A DNA stretch of 64,000 nucleotides from Helicobacter_J cappadocius (GCF_030686155.1 NZ_JAUPEV010000002.1:124001-188000); one strand, 5' to 3'. Shown: positions 36,655 to 46,697, counted from the first letter of the stretch. Program-made: numbers and translations. The notes: generated by a model from the sequence alone, not told the origin.

Positions 36655-37920
36655 ATGTCACAAAAAATATTTTTCAAAACCTTTGGCTGCCGCACGAATC
36701 TTTTTGATACTCAGGTGATGCGTGAAAAGCTTAAAAACTTTGAATGTGTAGATGATGAGGAAAATGCAGATATTGTAGTGGTGAATTCTTGCACAGTTAC
36801 AAACGGTGCTGATAGTGGTGTGAGGAGTTATGTAAATAAACTTCACAATATTGGTAAAAAGGTTTATTTTACGGGTTGTGGGGTAAAAACACAAGGTCAA
36901 AAACTTTTTGAAAAAAATCTTACTTTTGGGGTTTTTGATCATAGCTATAAAGAAAAAATTGATGATTTCTTGCATTATCAGGAGAGATTTTTTTATACCG
37001 ATAGAGCAGATGAAGATCATCTTGATTCAACTTTAGTGAGTGAATTTGTGGGAAAACACAGAGCATTTATCAAAATCCAAGAAGGTTGCGATTTTGCTTG
37101 TAGTTATTGTATCATCCCTTTTGTTAGAGGAAAGGCTAGAAGTATGGATAGCTCAAAAATTCTCAATCAAATCAGCATCCTAGCAGATAAAGGTATATCA
37201 GAGGTGGTTCTTACAGGGACAAATGTGGGTAGCTATGGCATGGATAAAGGCACTAATATTGCTAAATTAATCAAATCTATCTCGAAGATTACAGGAATAA
37301 AACGTATTCGTATAGGAAGCTTAGAGCCAAGTCAGATCAATGATGAGTTTTTGGAACTTTTAGATGCTGATTTTATGGAGAAACATCTGCATATAGCCTT
37401 GCAATATACACAAAATAGTATGCTTGAAAGAATGAATCGTCATAATCGTTTTGACAATGATTTTATTCTTTTGCAAAACATATCAAAAAAGGGATTTGCG
37501 ATAGGAACGGATTTTATCATAGGTCATCCAGGTGAGGATGAATTTGTATGGGCAGAAGCTTTTGAAAATGTAAAATCTCTTCCTCTTACACATATTCATC
37601 CATTTATTTATAGTCCGCGTGAAAACACTCCTTCAGCATCAATGGGAAATATAGTCAATGGGAATATTTCAAAATACAGACTTCATCAACTTAATACTAT
37701 TGTCAAAGAAAAAAATCTTACCTTTAGAAAAAATCTAAAATCTCAAAAAAAATCACTGAATGTCCTCATAGAAAATTTTCAAAATGGTTTTTATAATGGT
37801 CTTGATGAATATTTTAATAAAATCAAAATTCATTCAAAATCACCTATTTCTTCCAAATGGTTAGTGGTATCAGATTATAAGGTGTTAAGCGATATAAACG
37901 AGGCACAAATTGAAGAATAA
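36655..37920 (+). CDS. MtaB-like tRNA methylthiotransferase (radical SAM)
   Basis: The 421-residue enzyme is of the MiaB/MtaB group, adding a methylthio group to a hypermodified tRNA adenosine. Domains in order are the UPF0004 N-terminal domain with its cluster cysteines (TFGCRTNLFDTQVM, VVNSCTVTN, YFTGCGVKT), the radical SAM site GCDFACSYCIIPFVRG, and a TRAM-like C-terminus. MtaB-type RTN replaces the MiaB QMN motif. The ATG has AAAAGGA 6 nt upstream, and the 66 upstream codons overlapping mscS are out of context. Its stop overlaps the FtsH-like start by 11 nt. Confidence 0.88.
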   Translation: MSQKIFFKTFGCRTNLFDTQVMREKLKNFECVDDEENADIVVVNSCTVTNGADSGVRSYVNKLHNIGKKVYFTGCGVKTQGQKLFEKNLTFGVFDHSYKEKIDDFLHYQERFFYTDRADEDHLDSTLVSEFVGKHRAFIKIQEGCDFACSYCIIPFVRGKARSMDSSKILNQISILADKGISEVVLTGTNVGSYGMDKGTNIAKLIKSISKITGIKRIRIGSLEPSQINDEFLELLDADFMEKHLHIALQYTQNSMLERMNRHNRFDNDFILLQNISKKGFAIGTDFIIGHPGEDEFVWAEAFENVKSLPLTHIHPFIYSPRENTPSASMGNIVNGNISKYRLHQLNTIVKEKNLTFRKNLKSQKKSLNVLIENFQNGFYNGLDEYFNKIKIHSKSPISSKWLVVSDYKVLSDINEAQIEE

Positions 37921-39571
37921 GAATAATCTAAAGATAGGTATTATTGGGATAGTTGTCGTTTTAGTTTTGATTGTATTTATGTTTTCAAAGGATAACTCAC
38001 AACTCATTAGTCAGAAGTCTTTTGAAGAGTTTTTACAAACACATAGTATATCTCAGGTTTCTGCAGATAAACAATACTTTTATTTTACATTTGAAAACAA
38101 AACATATAAAGTTGCAAAAATCGGTATTGATTCTTCTATTTTACATAATATTCCCATTCAAATAAAAACAGATATAAGTATCCCAATCATTTTAAATACG
38201 ATCACTATATTTATTTTATTTGGTATTGCATTTGTTTTGTTTTGGAAAAAAAGAATTCAAGTCCAGAATTCAAGCACATCGCTTCTTTTGGAAAATGGAC
38301 CCTTTGTATCCAAAGAAAATATTCCTGAAAAATCTAATACTAGTCTTGTTGCTATAAACTCTTCGGTGAGATTCAAAGATGTTGCAGGAATAAAAGAGGC
38401 AAAAGAAGAACTCATAGAAATTATCGATTATCTTAAGAATCCTCAAAAATACAAGGAATTAGGAATCTCTTTGCCAAGAGGAGTTCTTTTGGTGGGACCA
38501 CCTGGTGTAGGTAAAACAATGATAGCAAAAGCTGTTGCCGGTGAAGCCAATGTGCCATTTTTTTATCAAAGTGGAAGTAGTTTTGTGCAGATTTATGTGG
38601 GAATGGGTGCGAAGCGAGTTAGAGAACTATTTTCAAAAGCAAAAGCAAACTCCCCTTCAATAGTTTTTATTGATGAAATAGATGCTGTAGGAAAGGCCAG
38701 AGGAGAGGGAAGAAACGATGAACGAGAAGCTACGCTCAATGAACTACTAACTGAAATGGATGGTTTTGGAGATAACAATAATGTGATTGTTATTGGTGCA
38801 ACTAACAATATAGAAGTGATCGATGAAGCTCTTCTTAGAAGCGGAAGATTTGATAGAAGGATTTATGTAGAAATGCCAGATTTGGAAGAAAGAAAAGAGA
38901 TTTTTCAAGTCTATTTGCAAAATAAAAAACACAATCTTAATTTGGTAGAAATATCTAAAATGTGTGTAGGTTTTAGTGGTGCAATGATTGCTTCTGTAGT
39001 AAATGAAAGTGCATTAAATGCATTCAGGAGAAAAAGCGATATTATCGAGCTTAAAGATATTTTAGATGTGAAAGATAAGGTCGCTTTGGGTAAAAAAAAG
39101 ATTATCAGTTTAAATGAAGAAGAAAAAAATATCCTCTCACTTTATCAGTCTGCCAAAGTCATTAGTGCATACTACCTAAATATTGATTTTGACAAGGTTG
39201 CTTTGGTGTCAGATTTTATTATTGACAAGAATAAAGAAATATTAAGTAGAAGCGAAATGAATAATAAAATAAAAGTCTATTTGAGTGGAGTTATAGCACT
39301 AGAATTGATAATGAGTGAAAAATATACCAATGCAAAAGAAGATATAAAAAAAGCTAAAAATATAGCCAAAGAAATGTGTGAAGTCTATGGAATGGCAAAT
39401 AAAATCATCACTAAAGATTTAGACATTTCACGAATTCTTTCTGCTGCCCATTTAGAACAAATGGAGTTTTTAAATAATTACAAAGAAGTAATCATATCTC
39501 TATCAAAAGTGCTTTTGGAAAAAGAACGATTAACTAAGCAAAATATCGAAGAAATAATAAACAAGAGATGA
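37910..39571 (+). CDS. FtsH-like AAA protein lacking the protease site
   Basis: The 553-residue protein has two N-terminal membrane spans flanking a small periplasmic part (residues 9-25 and about 93-113) and a complete AAA module: VLLVGPPGVGKTM (Walker A), IVFIDEIDAVG (Walker B), GATNNIEVIDEALLRSGRFDRRI (second region of homology, in parts). Where FtsH carries the zinc HEAGH, this protein reads LYQSAKVISAYY (about residues 409-420), so the metalloprotease is dead. It may act as an ATP-driven unfoldase or adaptor, alone or mixed with the true FtsH. Start is TTG with GAGG upstream. Confidence 0.9.
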   Translation: MKNKNNLKIGIIGIVVVLVLIVFMFSKDNSQLISQKSFEEFLQTHSISQVSADKQYFYFTFENKTYKVAKIGIDSSILHNIPIQIKTDISIPIILNTITIFILFGIAFVLFWKKRIQVQNSSTSLLLENGPFVSKENIPEKSNTSLVAINSSVRFKDVAGIKEAKEELIEIIDYLKNPQKYKELGISLPRGVLLVGPPGVGKTMIAKAVAGEANVPFFYQSGSSFVQIYVGMGAKRVRELFSKAKANSPSIVFIDEIDAVGKARGEGRNDEREATLNELLTEMDGFGDNNNVIVIGATNNIEVIDEALLRSGRFDRRIYVEMPDLEERKEIFQVYLQNKKHNLNLVEISKMCVGFSGAMIASVVNESALNAFRRKSDIIELKDILDVKDKVALGKKKIISLNEEEKNILSLYQSAKVISAYYLNIDFDKVALVSDFIIDKNKEILSRSEMNNKIKVYLSGVIALELIMSEKYTNAKEDIKKAKNIAKEMCEVYGMANKIITKDLDISRILSAAHLEQMEFLNNYKEVIISLSKVLLEKERLTKQNIEEIINKR

Positions 39572-39577
39572 TAAGCG

Positions 39578-40087
39578 ATGTATTTTAGTGGTTTTTGTTT
39601 TGAAGGCGAAGAAATTCTATTTACAGATTTTTCACATAAAAGTATTTATGATATAAGCGGGTTTAGTTATGGTGCTCAAAAAGCTACCGAAGAGGTTTTT
39701 AACAGGCTAAAAAAAAACCAAAGAGTACAAAAACTCATTCTTTATTCTCCTGCATTTTTTGAAGATAAAAATGAAGCCTATAAACGTCTGCAGATTTTAT
39801 CTTTCAAAAAAAATAGACAAGCTTATATACAAAATTTTTTAGATAAAGCAGGAGCAGATCAAGAGTGTAATAAATATTTTAAAGAAGGTATTCTAGAAGA
39901 ATTGGAGGCATTGTTAAGCTATAAATGGTGCAAGGATAAATTAGAATATATTATAAAAAAAGGAGTTTCTATTGAAGTTTATCTAGGTGGAAATGATAGA
40001 ATTATTGATGCAAACACCACAAAGGATTTTTTTGCTTCACTGGCGGTGGTATGTTTTATGAAGGGATTCAATCACTGTTTGAAATAA
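39578..40087 (+). CDS. bioV: Pimelyl-ACP methyl ester esterase BioV
   Basis: The 169-residue alpha/beta hydrolase frees pimelyl-ACP for biotin synthesis. BioV is the Helicobacter-specific replacement for BioH. The nucleophile motif GFSYGAQKA (GxSxG) is near residue 31, an Asp in GGNDRIID and the C-terminal His in GFNHCL complete a catalytic triad. The start is 6 nt after the FtsH-like stop. In H. pylori the gene stands in the same place. A terminator hairpin follows. Confidence 0.85.
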   Translation: MYFSGFCFEGEEILFTDFSHKSIYDISGFSYGAQKATEEVFNRLKKNQRVQKLILYSPAFFEDKNEAYKRLQILSFKKNRQAYIQNFLDKAGADQECNKYFKEGILEELEALLSYKWCKDKLEYIIKKGVSIEVYLGGNDRIIDANTTKDFFASLAVVCFMKGFNHCLK

Positions 40088-40099
40088 AGATGATTAACA

Positions 40100-40150
40100 T
40101 GGGGATTGTAAATAATCTTATAACTCCCCATTAATTAATGAGGAGTTTAT
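40100..40150. terminator. Overlapping hairpins at the bioV end
   Basis: TGGGGA (40100-40105) pairs with TCCCCA (40125-40130), and alternatively ATAACTCC (40120-40127) pairs with GGAGTTTAT (40142-40150). The two stems compete. They separate convergent bioV and the SPOR gene; no long T-run is present. Confidence 0.45.
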
Positions 40151-40160
40151 AGCAAATCTA

Positions 40161-41015
40161 TTATTTAATTTGAATATAGACAGGTTTTGTTATTTTGGCT
40201 GTAATGTCTGCTAGATTTTTATCTGCTTCAGCTCTAGATTTGTATGGTCCTATCAGGTATTTTGTAACAGTTTCACCATTTAATGTTGAAGTTTGGGTGC
40301 GATAGGTATATTTTCTGATCTTATCCATAAAAACTTTGTTAGGTGTTTTATTAAAAACTCCTACTTGTAGATAATGACCAGGTGTTGCATTAGAACCATT
40401 TTTGACGATAGGTTTTGGCTTAGTGGGTACAGCTTCTTTTTTTGTATTGATTGGTTTTGTATCTTTTTTTACTACAGGTTTTGTTTGAGCCGGTTTTATT
40501 GATTGCGCCTTGGAAGACTCATTAGTTGTAGATTTTGGTGCTGGTTTCACATTTTCAGTAGTGTGATTGTCTAAAATACTAGATGCTTTATTTTCCTTTT
40601 GATTTGTAATAGGTAACATTTCATCGCTAGAATCTTGGGCAGGTGGGCTAAAGTGAGTATCTTCGGCTTGACTCTGGTTAGCTAGTTGCTTTGATTTAAT
40701 ATCTTTAACAATTTTGTCAAATTTACTATCTTCATCTGACTTTGACATATCATCAATAGACATATTATCAAAATCATCATTCATATCACTAGTATCAGTT
40801 GCATCATGTAGAGTATCCATTTTTTGGATGGAGTTATCTGTTGTTGTAGGGGTTTCCTTTGTATCTTGAGTCTTCATTTTCCATGCTACTACCAATAAAA
40901 TCAAAATAATCACAATTGCGATGATGATCATCAAGAATAATTTTTTTGTTTTTGATGATTGTGTATTATTGCTATCTCCTAGCAAAATTTCATTTAACTC
41001 TTTTTTGTCTTCCAT
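40161..41015 (-). CDS. SPOR-domain membrane protein
   Basis: The 284-residue protein has a cytoplasmic N-terminus, one membrane span (about 27-47, LFLMIIIAIVIILILLVVAW), a long Lys/Thr/Asp/Pro-rich periplasmic linker and a C-terminal SPOR domain (from about residue 208, GHYLQVGVFNKTPNKVF to KPVYIQIK) that binds denuded septal peptidoglycan. A role at the division site is inferred from the domain. The ATG has GGAG 7 nt upstream. It is the first of a minus-strand cluster ending with lysS-glyA upstream in transcription. Confidence 0.85.
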   Translation of the reverse strand: MEDKKELNEILLGDSNNTQSSKTKKLFLMIIIAIVIILILLVVAWKMKTQDTKETPTTTDNSIQKMDTLHDATDTSDMNDDFDNMSIDDMSKSDEDSKFDKIVKDIKSKQLANQSQAEDTHFSPPAQDSSDEMLPITNQKENKASSILDNHTTENVKPAPKSTTNESSKAQSIKPAQTKPVVKKDTKPINTKKEAVPTKPKPIVKNGSNATPGHYLQVGVFNKTPNKVFMDKIRKYTYRTQTSTLNGETVTKYLIGPYKSRAEADKNLADITAKITKPVYIQIK

Positions 41016-41035
41016 TATTTACTCCTTAGTATAGA

Positions 41036-41578
41036 TTAAAGATGCCTTGCCCATGAAGAACCACGCTCTTTTGCATAGACTTCATAAGGTAGTGCTAATA
41101 TATTAAATTCAGTGGGCATTTCATCATTTGGAAATACCTTCCATTCTGTTGGAAACATTTGTGATAACTTCAACGATAACATTCTACCCAATCTTTTTCC
41201 TTCACTTAGTTCTGTATGTCCTTTATGGATATACAGGTGAAGATGACCAGGTGTTTTTGATTGGTAGGCAGTAAAATTCATAAAACCTTCTTCTCTTAAC
41301 ATTAGTTGGGCTTTATGGTAGAATTTTTCAGTATTTCTACCATTGTAATCAAAAACAATATTTTCGACTTTATTATCATTTAATATTAAAGAGTGAGCTA
41401 AAATTACCTCTTTTTTAAGATGTTTTTGAATTAGTGTGCTTGTGAGTAACGAATCAACTTTTTCAAACTTATCATAAAAGATCCTACCTAGATGAGCAAT
41501 CTTTTTGCCTAAACCGTCTTTTTTCTGATAATAAAAAGAAGTATTCATTTTGATAAGCTTTAAATCCATCTCAGTCAT
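41036..41578 (-). CDS. DUF1882-type conserved epsilonproteobacterial protein
   Basis: The 180-residue soluble protein is probably the conserved hypothetical that stands next to glyA in H. pylori (DUF1882, family from memory). It shows a basic N-terminus (MDLKLIKMNTSFYYQKKDGLGKK) and a HLHLYIHKGHTELSEGKRLG segment with several histidines. No signal peptide or membrane span is present. It starts 9 nt after glyA. Function is unknown. Confidence 0.65.
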   Translation of the reverse strand: MTEMDLKLIKMNTSFYYQKKDGLGKKIAHLGRIFYDKFEKVDSLLTSTLIQKHLKKEVILAHSLILNDNKVENIVFDYNGRNTEKFYHKAQLMLREEGFMNFTAYQSKTPGHLHLYIHKGHTELSEGKRLGRMLSLKLSQMFPTEWKVFPNDEMPTEFNILALPYEVYAKERGSSWARHL

Positions 41579-41587
41579 AAGACTACC

Positions 41588-42838
41588 TTAAAAAATAGGT
41601 TTTTCATAAGCTATAAATCCTTTTGTTAGTTGTTTTATTTCTTCTTTGATGTTAGCTTGTTTTGAAATATTTGTAATATCATCAAGTATATCAGCAATTT
41701 TATTGCCTATCCATTCAAATTCTTTTTCTTTCATCCCTCTTGCAGTAAGTGCAGGGGAGCCTATCCTAATTCCACTAGTAACAAAAGGGCTTCTATTCTC
41801 GCCAGGGACGGTGTTTTTATTTACCGTAATTCCCGCATTTCCAAGTGCTATATCAGCATCTTTTCCACTGAAAGGCTTATCCAAAAAGCTCATCAATATT
41901 AAGTGATTATCACTTCCTCCACTGACAAGATTATAGCCCCTAGATACCAAAACTTCAGCCATTGTTTTGATATTTGTTTTTACATTTTTAGCATAAATTT
42001 TCCATTCTGGTTTTAGATTTTCTCCAAAACCTACAGCTTTTGCAGCAATTACATGCATCAAAGGACCACCTTGCATACCGGGGAAAACAGCTTTATTAAT
42101 TTTCTGGGAAATTTCTTCATCATTTGTCAAAATCATTCCCCCTCTAGGACCGCGAAGTGTTTTGTGTGTAGTAGTAGTCACAATATGGCAATGTGGAAAA
42201 GGATTGGGATATTCTCCTGCAACAATCAGTCCAGCAATGTGTGCAACATCACCCATCAAGATTGCACCTACACTGTCAGCTATTTCTCGAAATCTCTTAA
42301 AATCAAGCTCTCTAGTATATGCTGAAAATCCACATACAATCATTTTTGGTTTTACTATTTGAGCAATTTGAGCCACCTTTTCATAGTTGATTCTACCATC
42401 AAGTTCTACACCATAAAAAAAACTCTGATAAGTTTGTCCTGTTGTGCTTACTTTTGCTCCATGTGTAAGATGCCCACCGTGACTCAAATCCATCCCTAAG
42501 ATTTTGTCATAAGGCTTCAAAAGTGCAGCATAAACAGCTCCATTTGCTTGAGATCCAGAATGTGGTTGAACATTTGCAAACTCACAGCCAAAGAGTTTTT
42601 TTGCTCTAGCGATGGCAATGTTTTCAATTTCATCTACAAATTCACAACCACCGTAATATCTTTTGCCCGGATATCCTTCAGCGTATTTGTTTGTTAATAC
42701 ACTTCCCATAGCTTCCATAACACTAGGAAATGTATAGTTTTCACTGGCAATCATCTCAAGATGATCATTTTGTCTTTGAAGTTCTTTGCTAATAAAATCA
42801 AAGATCTCTTTATCGGATTTTTGTATTTCATAATTCAT
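41588..42838 (-). CDS. glyA: Serine hydroxymethyltransferase
   Basis: The 416-residue PLP enzyme interconverts serine and glycine with tetrahydrofolate. The PLP lysine is in TTTTHKTLRGPRGG, preceded by VGAILMGDVAHIAGL; the N-terminal MIASENYTFPSVMEAMGS and the YPGKRYYGGC motif are typical. It starts 1 nt after lysS stops, so the two are tightly coupled. Length is normal for bacteria. Confidence 0.97.
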   Translation of the reverse strand: MNYEIQKSDKEIFDFISKELQRQNDHLEMIASENYTFPSVMEAMGSVLTNKYAEGYPGKRYYGGCEFVDEIENIAIARAKKLFGCEFANVQPHSGSQANGAVYAALLKPYDKILGMDLSHGGHLTHGAKVSTTGQTYQSFFYGVELDGRINYEKVAQIAQIVKPKMIVCGFSAYTRELDFKRFREIADSVGAILMGDVAHIAGLIVAGEYPNPFPHCHIVTTTTHKTLRGPRGGMILTNDEEISQKINKAVFPGMQGGPLMHVIAAKAVGFGENLKPEWKIYAKNVKTNIKTMAEVLVSRGYNLVSGGSDNHLILMSFLDKPFSGKDADIALGNAGITVNKNTVPGENRSPFVTSGIRIGSPALTARGMKEKEFEWIGNKIADILDDITNISKQANIKEEIKQLTKGFIAYEKPIF

Positions 42839-42839
42839 T

Positions 42840-44360
42840 TTATTCCCTTTCTTCTGTGATGGAGTTATTATAATCTATTTTAACTGGTTTCATTGCGGGA
42901 AATAAAATAACATCCTTGATTGTTTTGGAATCGCTGAGCAACATTACAAGCCTATCAATACCAATTCCTTGTCCTGCTGTTGGTGGTAGACCATATCCTA
43001 GTGCCCATACATAATCCTCATCCATATATTGAGCTTCTTCATCTCCAGCATCCTTCGCTTTCACTTGTGCTTTGAATCTTTCTAGTTGATCTAGAGGATC
43101 GTTTAATTCACTAAAACCATTTGCAATTTCTTTACCACCAATAAAGAGTTCAAATCTATCTGCAATTTCAGGGTTTTGGTCATTTCTTCTAGCTAATGGA
43201 CTAATATCAATAGGGTATTGAGTAATGAAGGTTGGATCAATAAGCTTCTCTTCTACAAATTCATCAAATGCTTCTCCGAGTAACTTTCCATATCCCATTG
43301 TAGAATCGATTTTTATATGATGTTTTTGAAGAAATGTTTTTAGCTTTTGTTCATCTTCGATGATGTCCCTTGAGATATTTCCTATTTTTTCTAATGCATC
43401 TTTGTAAGAAATGATGGTGAAATTGCTAAAGTCAATCACATTCCCATTATGTGGAATTTTTGTAGGTAGATGTAATTTTTCTAATAGATATGCAAAAAGT
43501 TCCTTGCTTAATGTAATTAGATCCTCGTATGTTTTGTATGCCCAATAAAACTCAATCATTGTAAATTCTGGATTGTGAGAGTGATCCATTCCTTCATTTC
43601 TAAAGTTTCTATTTATTTCAAAAACAGCCTCAAATCCTCCAACTACTAATCTTTTGAGATAAAGCTCAGGGGCAATACGGAGGTATCTATGAACATCAAG
43701 AGCATTATGGTGAGTAATAAAAGGTTTGGCATTTGCACCACCTGGAATTGGGTGAAGCATTGGCGTTTCGACCTCTAAAAACCCTTTATCTTCAAAAAAT
43801 CTTCGGACATTTGAAATGATAGCAGATCGGAGTTTGAAAGTTTCTTTGACATCTGGATTTACTATGAGATCAAGGTATCTTTGTCTATATCTTAGTTCGA
43901 TATCTGTAAGACCATGAAATTTTTCAGGTAGAGGAATAATAGATTTTGTGAGTATCTTAAATTCCATCGTGTGGATGCTTAGTTCTCCTGTTTTGGTAAC
44001 AAAAGGGTAGCCATAGATATTTACAATATCCCCAACTTCAAGAATTTTTTTTACAAGTTCAAAATCTTCTGCTAAGTCATTTTGAGATAAATAAGCTTGT
44101 AAAATACCGCTTTGATCTTCAATTTTTATAAAGGCAGCCTTCCCCATCAAACGTAAAAATTTTACTCTTCCGCTTACCCAATAACTAGAAGAAACATCTT
44201 TTCTTTCTCCTTCTGCTAGGGATTTGAGATTTTCAAATTTTTGAGTGAAAATAAGATTTGAAATGGTTTTGGAAGAATCATTTCTGTAAGGTTTCTTACC
44301 CATTTCCAGTAGGTCTTGAGCTTTTTGTATCCGTTGTTTTATATATTGATTTTCAAACAT
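42840..44360 (-). CDS. lysS: Lysine--tRNA ligase (class II)
   Basis: The 506-residue enzyme has an N-terminal OB-fold anticodon-binding domain (residues about 60-150, VSGRVKFLRLMGKAAFIKIED in parts) and class II motifs: RFFEDKGFLEVETPML (motif 1), FRNEGMDHSHNPEFTMIEFYWAY (motif 2, in parts) and GIGIDRLVMLL (motif 3). Length is typical. It lies between cvpA and glyA as in H. pylori. Confidence 0.97.
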   Translation of the reverse strand: MFENQYIKQRIQKAQDLLEMGKKPYRNDSSKTISNLIFTQKFENLKSLAEGERKDVSSSYWVSGRVKFLRLMGKAAFIKIEDQSGILQAYLSQNDLAEDFELVKKILEVGDIVNIYGYPFVTKTGELSIHTMEFKILTKSIIPLPEKFHGLTDIELRYRQRYLDLIVNPDVKETFKLRSAIISNVRRFFEDKGFLEVETPMLHPIPGGANAKPFITHHNALDVHRYLRIAPELYLKRLVVGGFEAVFEINRNFRNEGMDHSHNPEFTMIEFYWAYKTYEDLITLSKELFAYLLEKLHLPTKIPHNGNVIDFSNFTIISYKDALEKIGNISRDIIEDEQKLKTFLQKHHIKIDSTMGYGKLLGEAFDEFVEEKLIDPTFITQYPIDISPLARRNDQNPEIADRFELFIGGKEIANGFSELNDPLDQLERFKAQVKAKDAGDEEAQYMDEDYVWALGYGLPPTAGQGIGIDRLVMLLSDSKTIKDVILFPAMKPVKIDYNNSITEERE

Positions 44361-44374
44361 TCCTATCCCTATTT

Positions 44375-45058
44375 TTAGAAGTCCGCTTGAGTATTATTTT
44401 TGTCAGCACCAACATCAGGAGTTAGTTTTTGGGGGATTTTTTTAATCGCCTCTTTTGTGCTTTCTGTGATATTATCTTGCAAGTCTTGAGTTGTACTATT
44501 GACTGTTTCTTGAAGCTTTTTTACTCCATCTTTGTGTATTCTTTCTCCAACTGATTGTGTGTTGCCTAGAGTTTCTTGAACACTAGGGATTTTTAAAATC
44601 GTTGCAGAAATCGCATTCATTATAGGATATATTTTACTATTTTTTTCTAAGTAAGCATTAAAACCTTGAGTGAATTTTGGTTTTGAAACTCCATAGAGTA
44701 TGAAACCTATGATTAAAAATATTTTACAACACGAAAAAATAAAACCAAGTGTTTTGTCAATAATAGAAAAATCTGTTATCTTGATAAATCTACTCAAAAT
44801 CACACCCACTATTAGAAACGCTACCCATATGACAGCTAAAATAATAACAAAACCTATCAAAGTAGCTATGGAAGGAGTTCTGAAATCATATACATTGATT
44901 GTGATCCATTCACCCATACTCGTGGCAAATCTTGAACCAAGAAATACTCCAAGTATGATTCCCAAGACACCTGAAACCTCATTTACAAATCCATTGTAAA
45001 AACCTCTTAGTCCAATTACCACGATGATTATAATCAATATTAAGTCTATGTAGCCCAT
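44375..45058 (-). CDS. cvpA: CvpA family membrane protein
   Basis: The 227-residue inner-membrane protein has four hydrophobic segments (MGYIDLILIIIIVVIGLRGF, then three up to about residue 125) with the GLRGFYNGFVNEV pattern of the colicin V production family, followed by a hydrophilic tail with heptad character. In other bacteria CvpA affects envelope stress and bile resistance. The ATG at 45058 has AGAG upstream; the GTG two codons earlier is possible. It heads the cvpA-lysS-glyA operon. Confidence 0.85.
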   Translation of the reverse strand: MGYIDLILIIIIVVIGLRGFYNGFVNEVSGVLGIILGVFLGSRFATSMGEWITINVYDFRTPSIATLIGFVIILAVIWVAFLIVGVILSRFIKITDFSIIDKTLGFIFSCCKIFLIIGFILYGVSKPKFTQGFNAYLEKNSKIYPIMNAISATILKIPSVQETLGNTQSVGERIHKDGVKKLQETVNSTTQDLQDNITESTKEAIKKIPQKLTPDVGADKNNTQADF

Positions 45059-45332
45059 TTTCACTCTGCATTTTTTAGTTTTATTTCGTATTCTACAACA
45101 AATAAGCTAAAAATAAAAATCTTAAAATAAATCAAGAAATAGGAAATAGATGATGAACTTATAGATGGTATGGTTTGCACATATTTGTATCTTGATAATA
45201 GTCTAAAAATCTCATCACAACAACATTTTCTATTTATTCTTCAGGAAGCAAGAATAATGCTAAAATTTCAAGATATGCAGAGTAATGCTGATATAAACAT
45301 TGAGATTGATAATATTTTAGGAGAGTTGCTGG

Positions 45333-46685
45333 ATGGTTGTGTCCAAAATAAAGAATATAAAGGAATATTTTTCATATGCATATTTACTTAACCATAAAGA
45401 TTTGAGAATGCGGATATTTTGGGCTTTGATCTTTGCAGCAATTTTTTTGCTACCAGTGTATGTTGGAGGTATTTTTATCTATTTGGGGCTTGAAAAAACT
45501 GCTGTGATTTTTGAGAGTTTTTTTGGACTTTTAAGTATTTGGATTTTTTTGCTTGTACCTAGAGTATTGAAGTTTTGGTTTGGATTTTTTGTTGGATTGG
45601 GACTGTTTTATTGGACAGGACTTAGTTTCCGATTCTCTCCTATGGAGTTTTTGATACCCTTTGTAATGATTTTTGTGAGTATTGTATATGGCGTTGTATT
45701 TTATTTTTTACTTTTTTACAATTCTTATTTTTGGAGAATATTTACTTTGATGATAGCTAGTTATATTCATCCATTTGGTTTTGATTGGCTAGTGATCGAA
45801 TCATTTTTTTCTTACAGTATTTTTGCTGTGGATAAATGGAGTTTTTTTGGATTGATACTCGGAGTGATTGCATTATGGAATTTTCGAAGGTATTATAAAC
45901 TTATAAGTATTTGCTTTTTGCTTTTTGCATTGGATTGGGGACATATAAGAGAGGATGGAAAGTGGCAGGATTTAAATATCAATACTTCTGAAATAAATAA
46001 GGACAAATTGAATTTGAAAATTACCACAACAGATATTCCGCAATCTGAAAAATGGGAAGAAAAAGAAATGAGCTATATAGTTGATAATAATTTCAACTTG
46101 ATTTATCAGGCAAAGCAAGATCATCAAAATGCGGTTGTTCTACCTGAGACGGCTTTTCCTTTTGTGCTTAATAGGAGCTTTCTTATCGATAATCTAAAAA
46201 TACTCGGAAAAGACATTGTGATTATTGCAGGAGGATTGCGTGAGGATGATAATCATAGAATTTATAACAGTATATACATATTTCAAAATGGTAATTTCAG
46301 CTATATAGATAAGGTTGTTCTAGCTCCTTTTGGAGAGAAAATCCCACTTCCTGAATTTTTAGCAAAACCTTTGAGGAAAATGTTTTTTGGAGAGGAGATA
46401 GGGCTTAGTGATGCAAAAAAACCAGGAAATATTCAAATAGGTAAGGAAGTTTTTCGTGGAGCAATTTGTTATGAAGGAACTTCGGCGATAATGTATAAAG
46501 ATAAACCCAAATATGTTATTGTTATTAGTAATAATGCTTGGTTTGTGCCTAGTATTGAACCTATTCTTCAAAGAATGTTGATAAAATACTATGCTAGGCT
46601 TTATAAAACAGTAGTTATTCATAGTAGCAATCAATCCCCATCCTATGTTCTTTCTAGCTCTGTTTTTGGGGATAAAAATCTTTAA
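45333..46685 (+). CDS. lnt: Apolipoprotein N-acyltransferase
   Basis: The 450-residue inner-membrane enzyme adds the third acyl chain to lipoproteins. Several N-terminal membrane spans (residues about 28-200) precede the nitrilase-like domain with catalytic Glu in LPETAFPF (near 271), Lys in KVVLAPFGEK and Cys in GAICYEGTS (near 379). The ATG at 45333 has AGGAG 9 nt upstream. It is divergent from cvpA and followed by the ABC ATPase at 12 nt. Confidence 0.92.
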   Translation: MVVSKIKNIKEYFSYAYLLNHKDLRMRIFWALIFAAIFLLPVYVGGIFIYLGLEKTAVIFESFFGLLSIWIFLLVPRVLKFWFGFFVGLGLFYWTGLSFRFSPMEFLIPFVMIFVSIVYGVVFYFLLFYNSYFWRIFTLMIASYIHPFGFDWLVIESFFSYSIFAVDKWSFFGLILGVIALWNFRRYYKLISICFLLFALDWGHIREDGKWQDLNINTSEINKDKLNLKITTTDIPQSEKWEEKEMSYIVDNNFNLIYQAKQDHQNAVVLPETAFPFVLNRSFLIDNLKILGKDIVIIAGGLREDDNHRIYNSIYIFQNGNFSYIDKVVLAPFGEKIPLPEFLAKPLRKMFFGEEIGLSDAKKPGNIQIGKEVFRGAICYEGTSAIMYKDKPKYVIVISNNAWFVPSIEPILQRMLIKYYARLYKTVVIHSSNQSPSYVLSSSVFGDKNL

Positions 46686-46697
46686 AGAAAGGAATAA

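Noticed and set aside
45170..45391. 73-aa ORF upstream of lnt, overlapping its start
   Set aside because: No ribosome site at its ATG, overlap of 59 nt with lnt in another frame, and no recognisable family. An internal ATG at 45256 has a weak site, so a small gene cannot be fully excluded.
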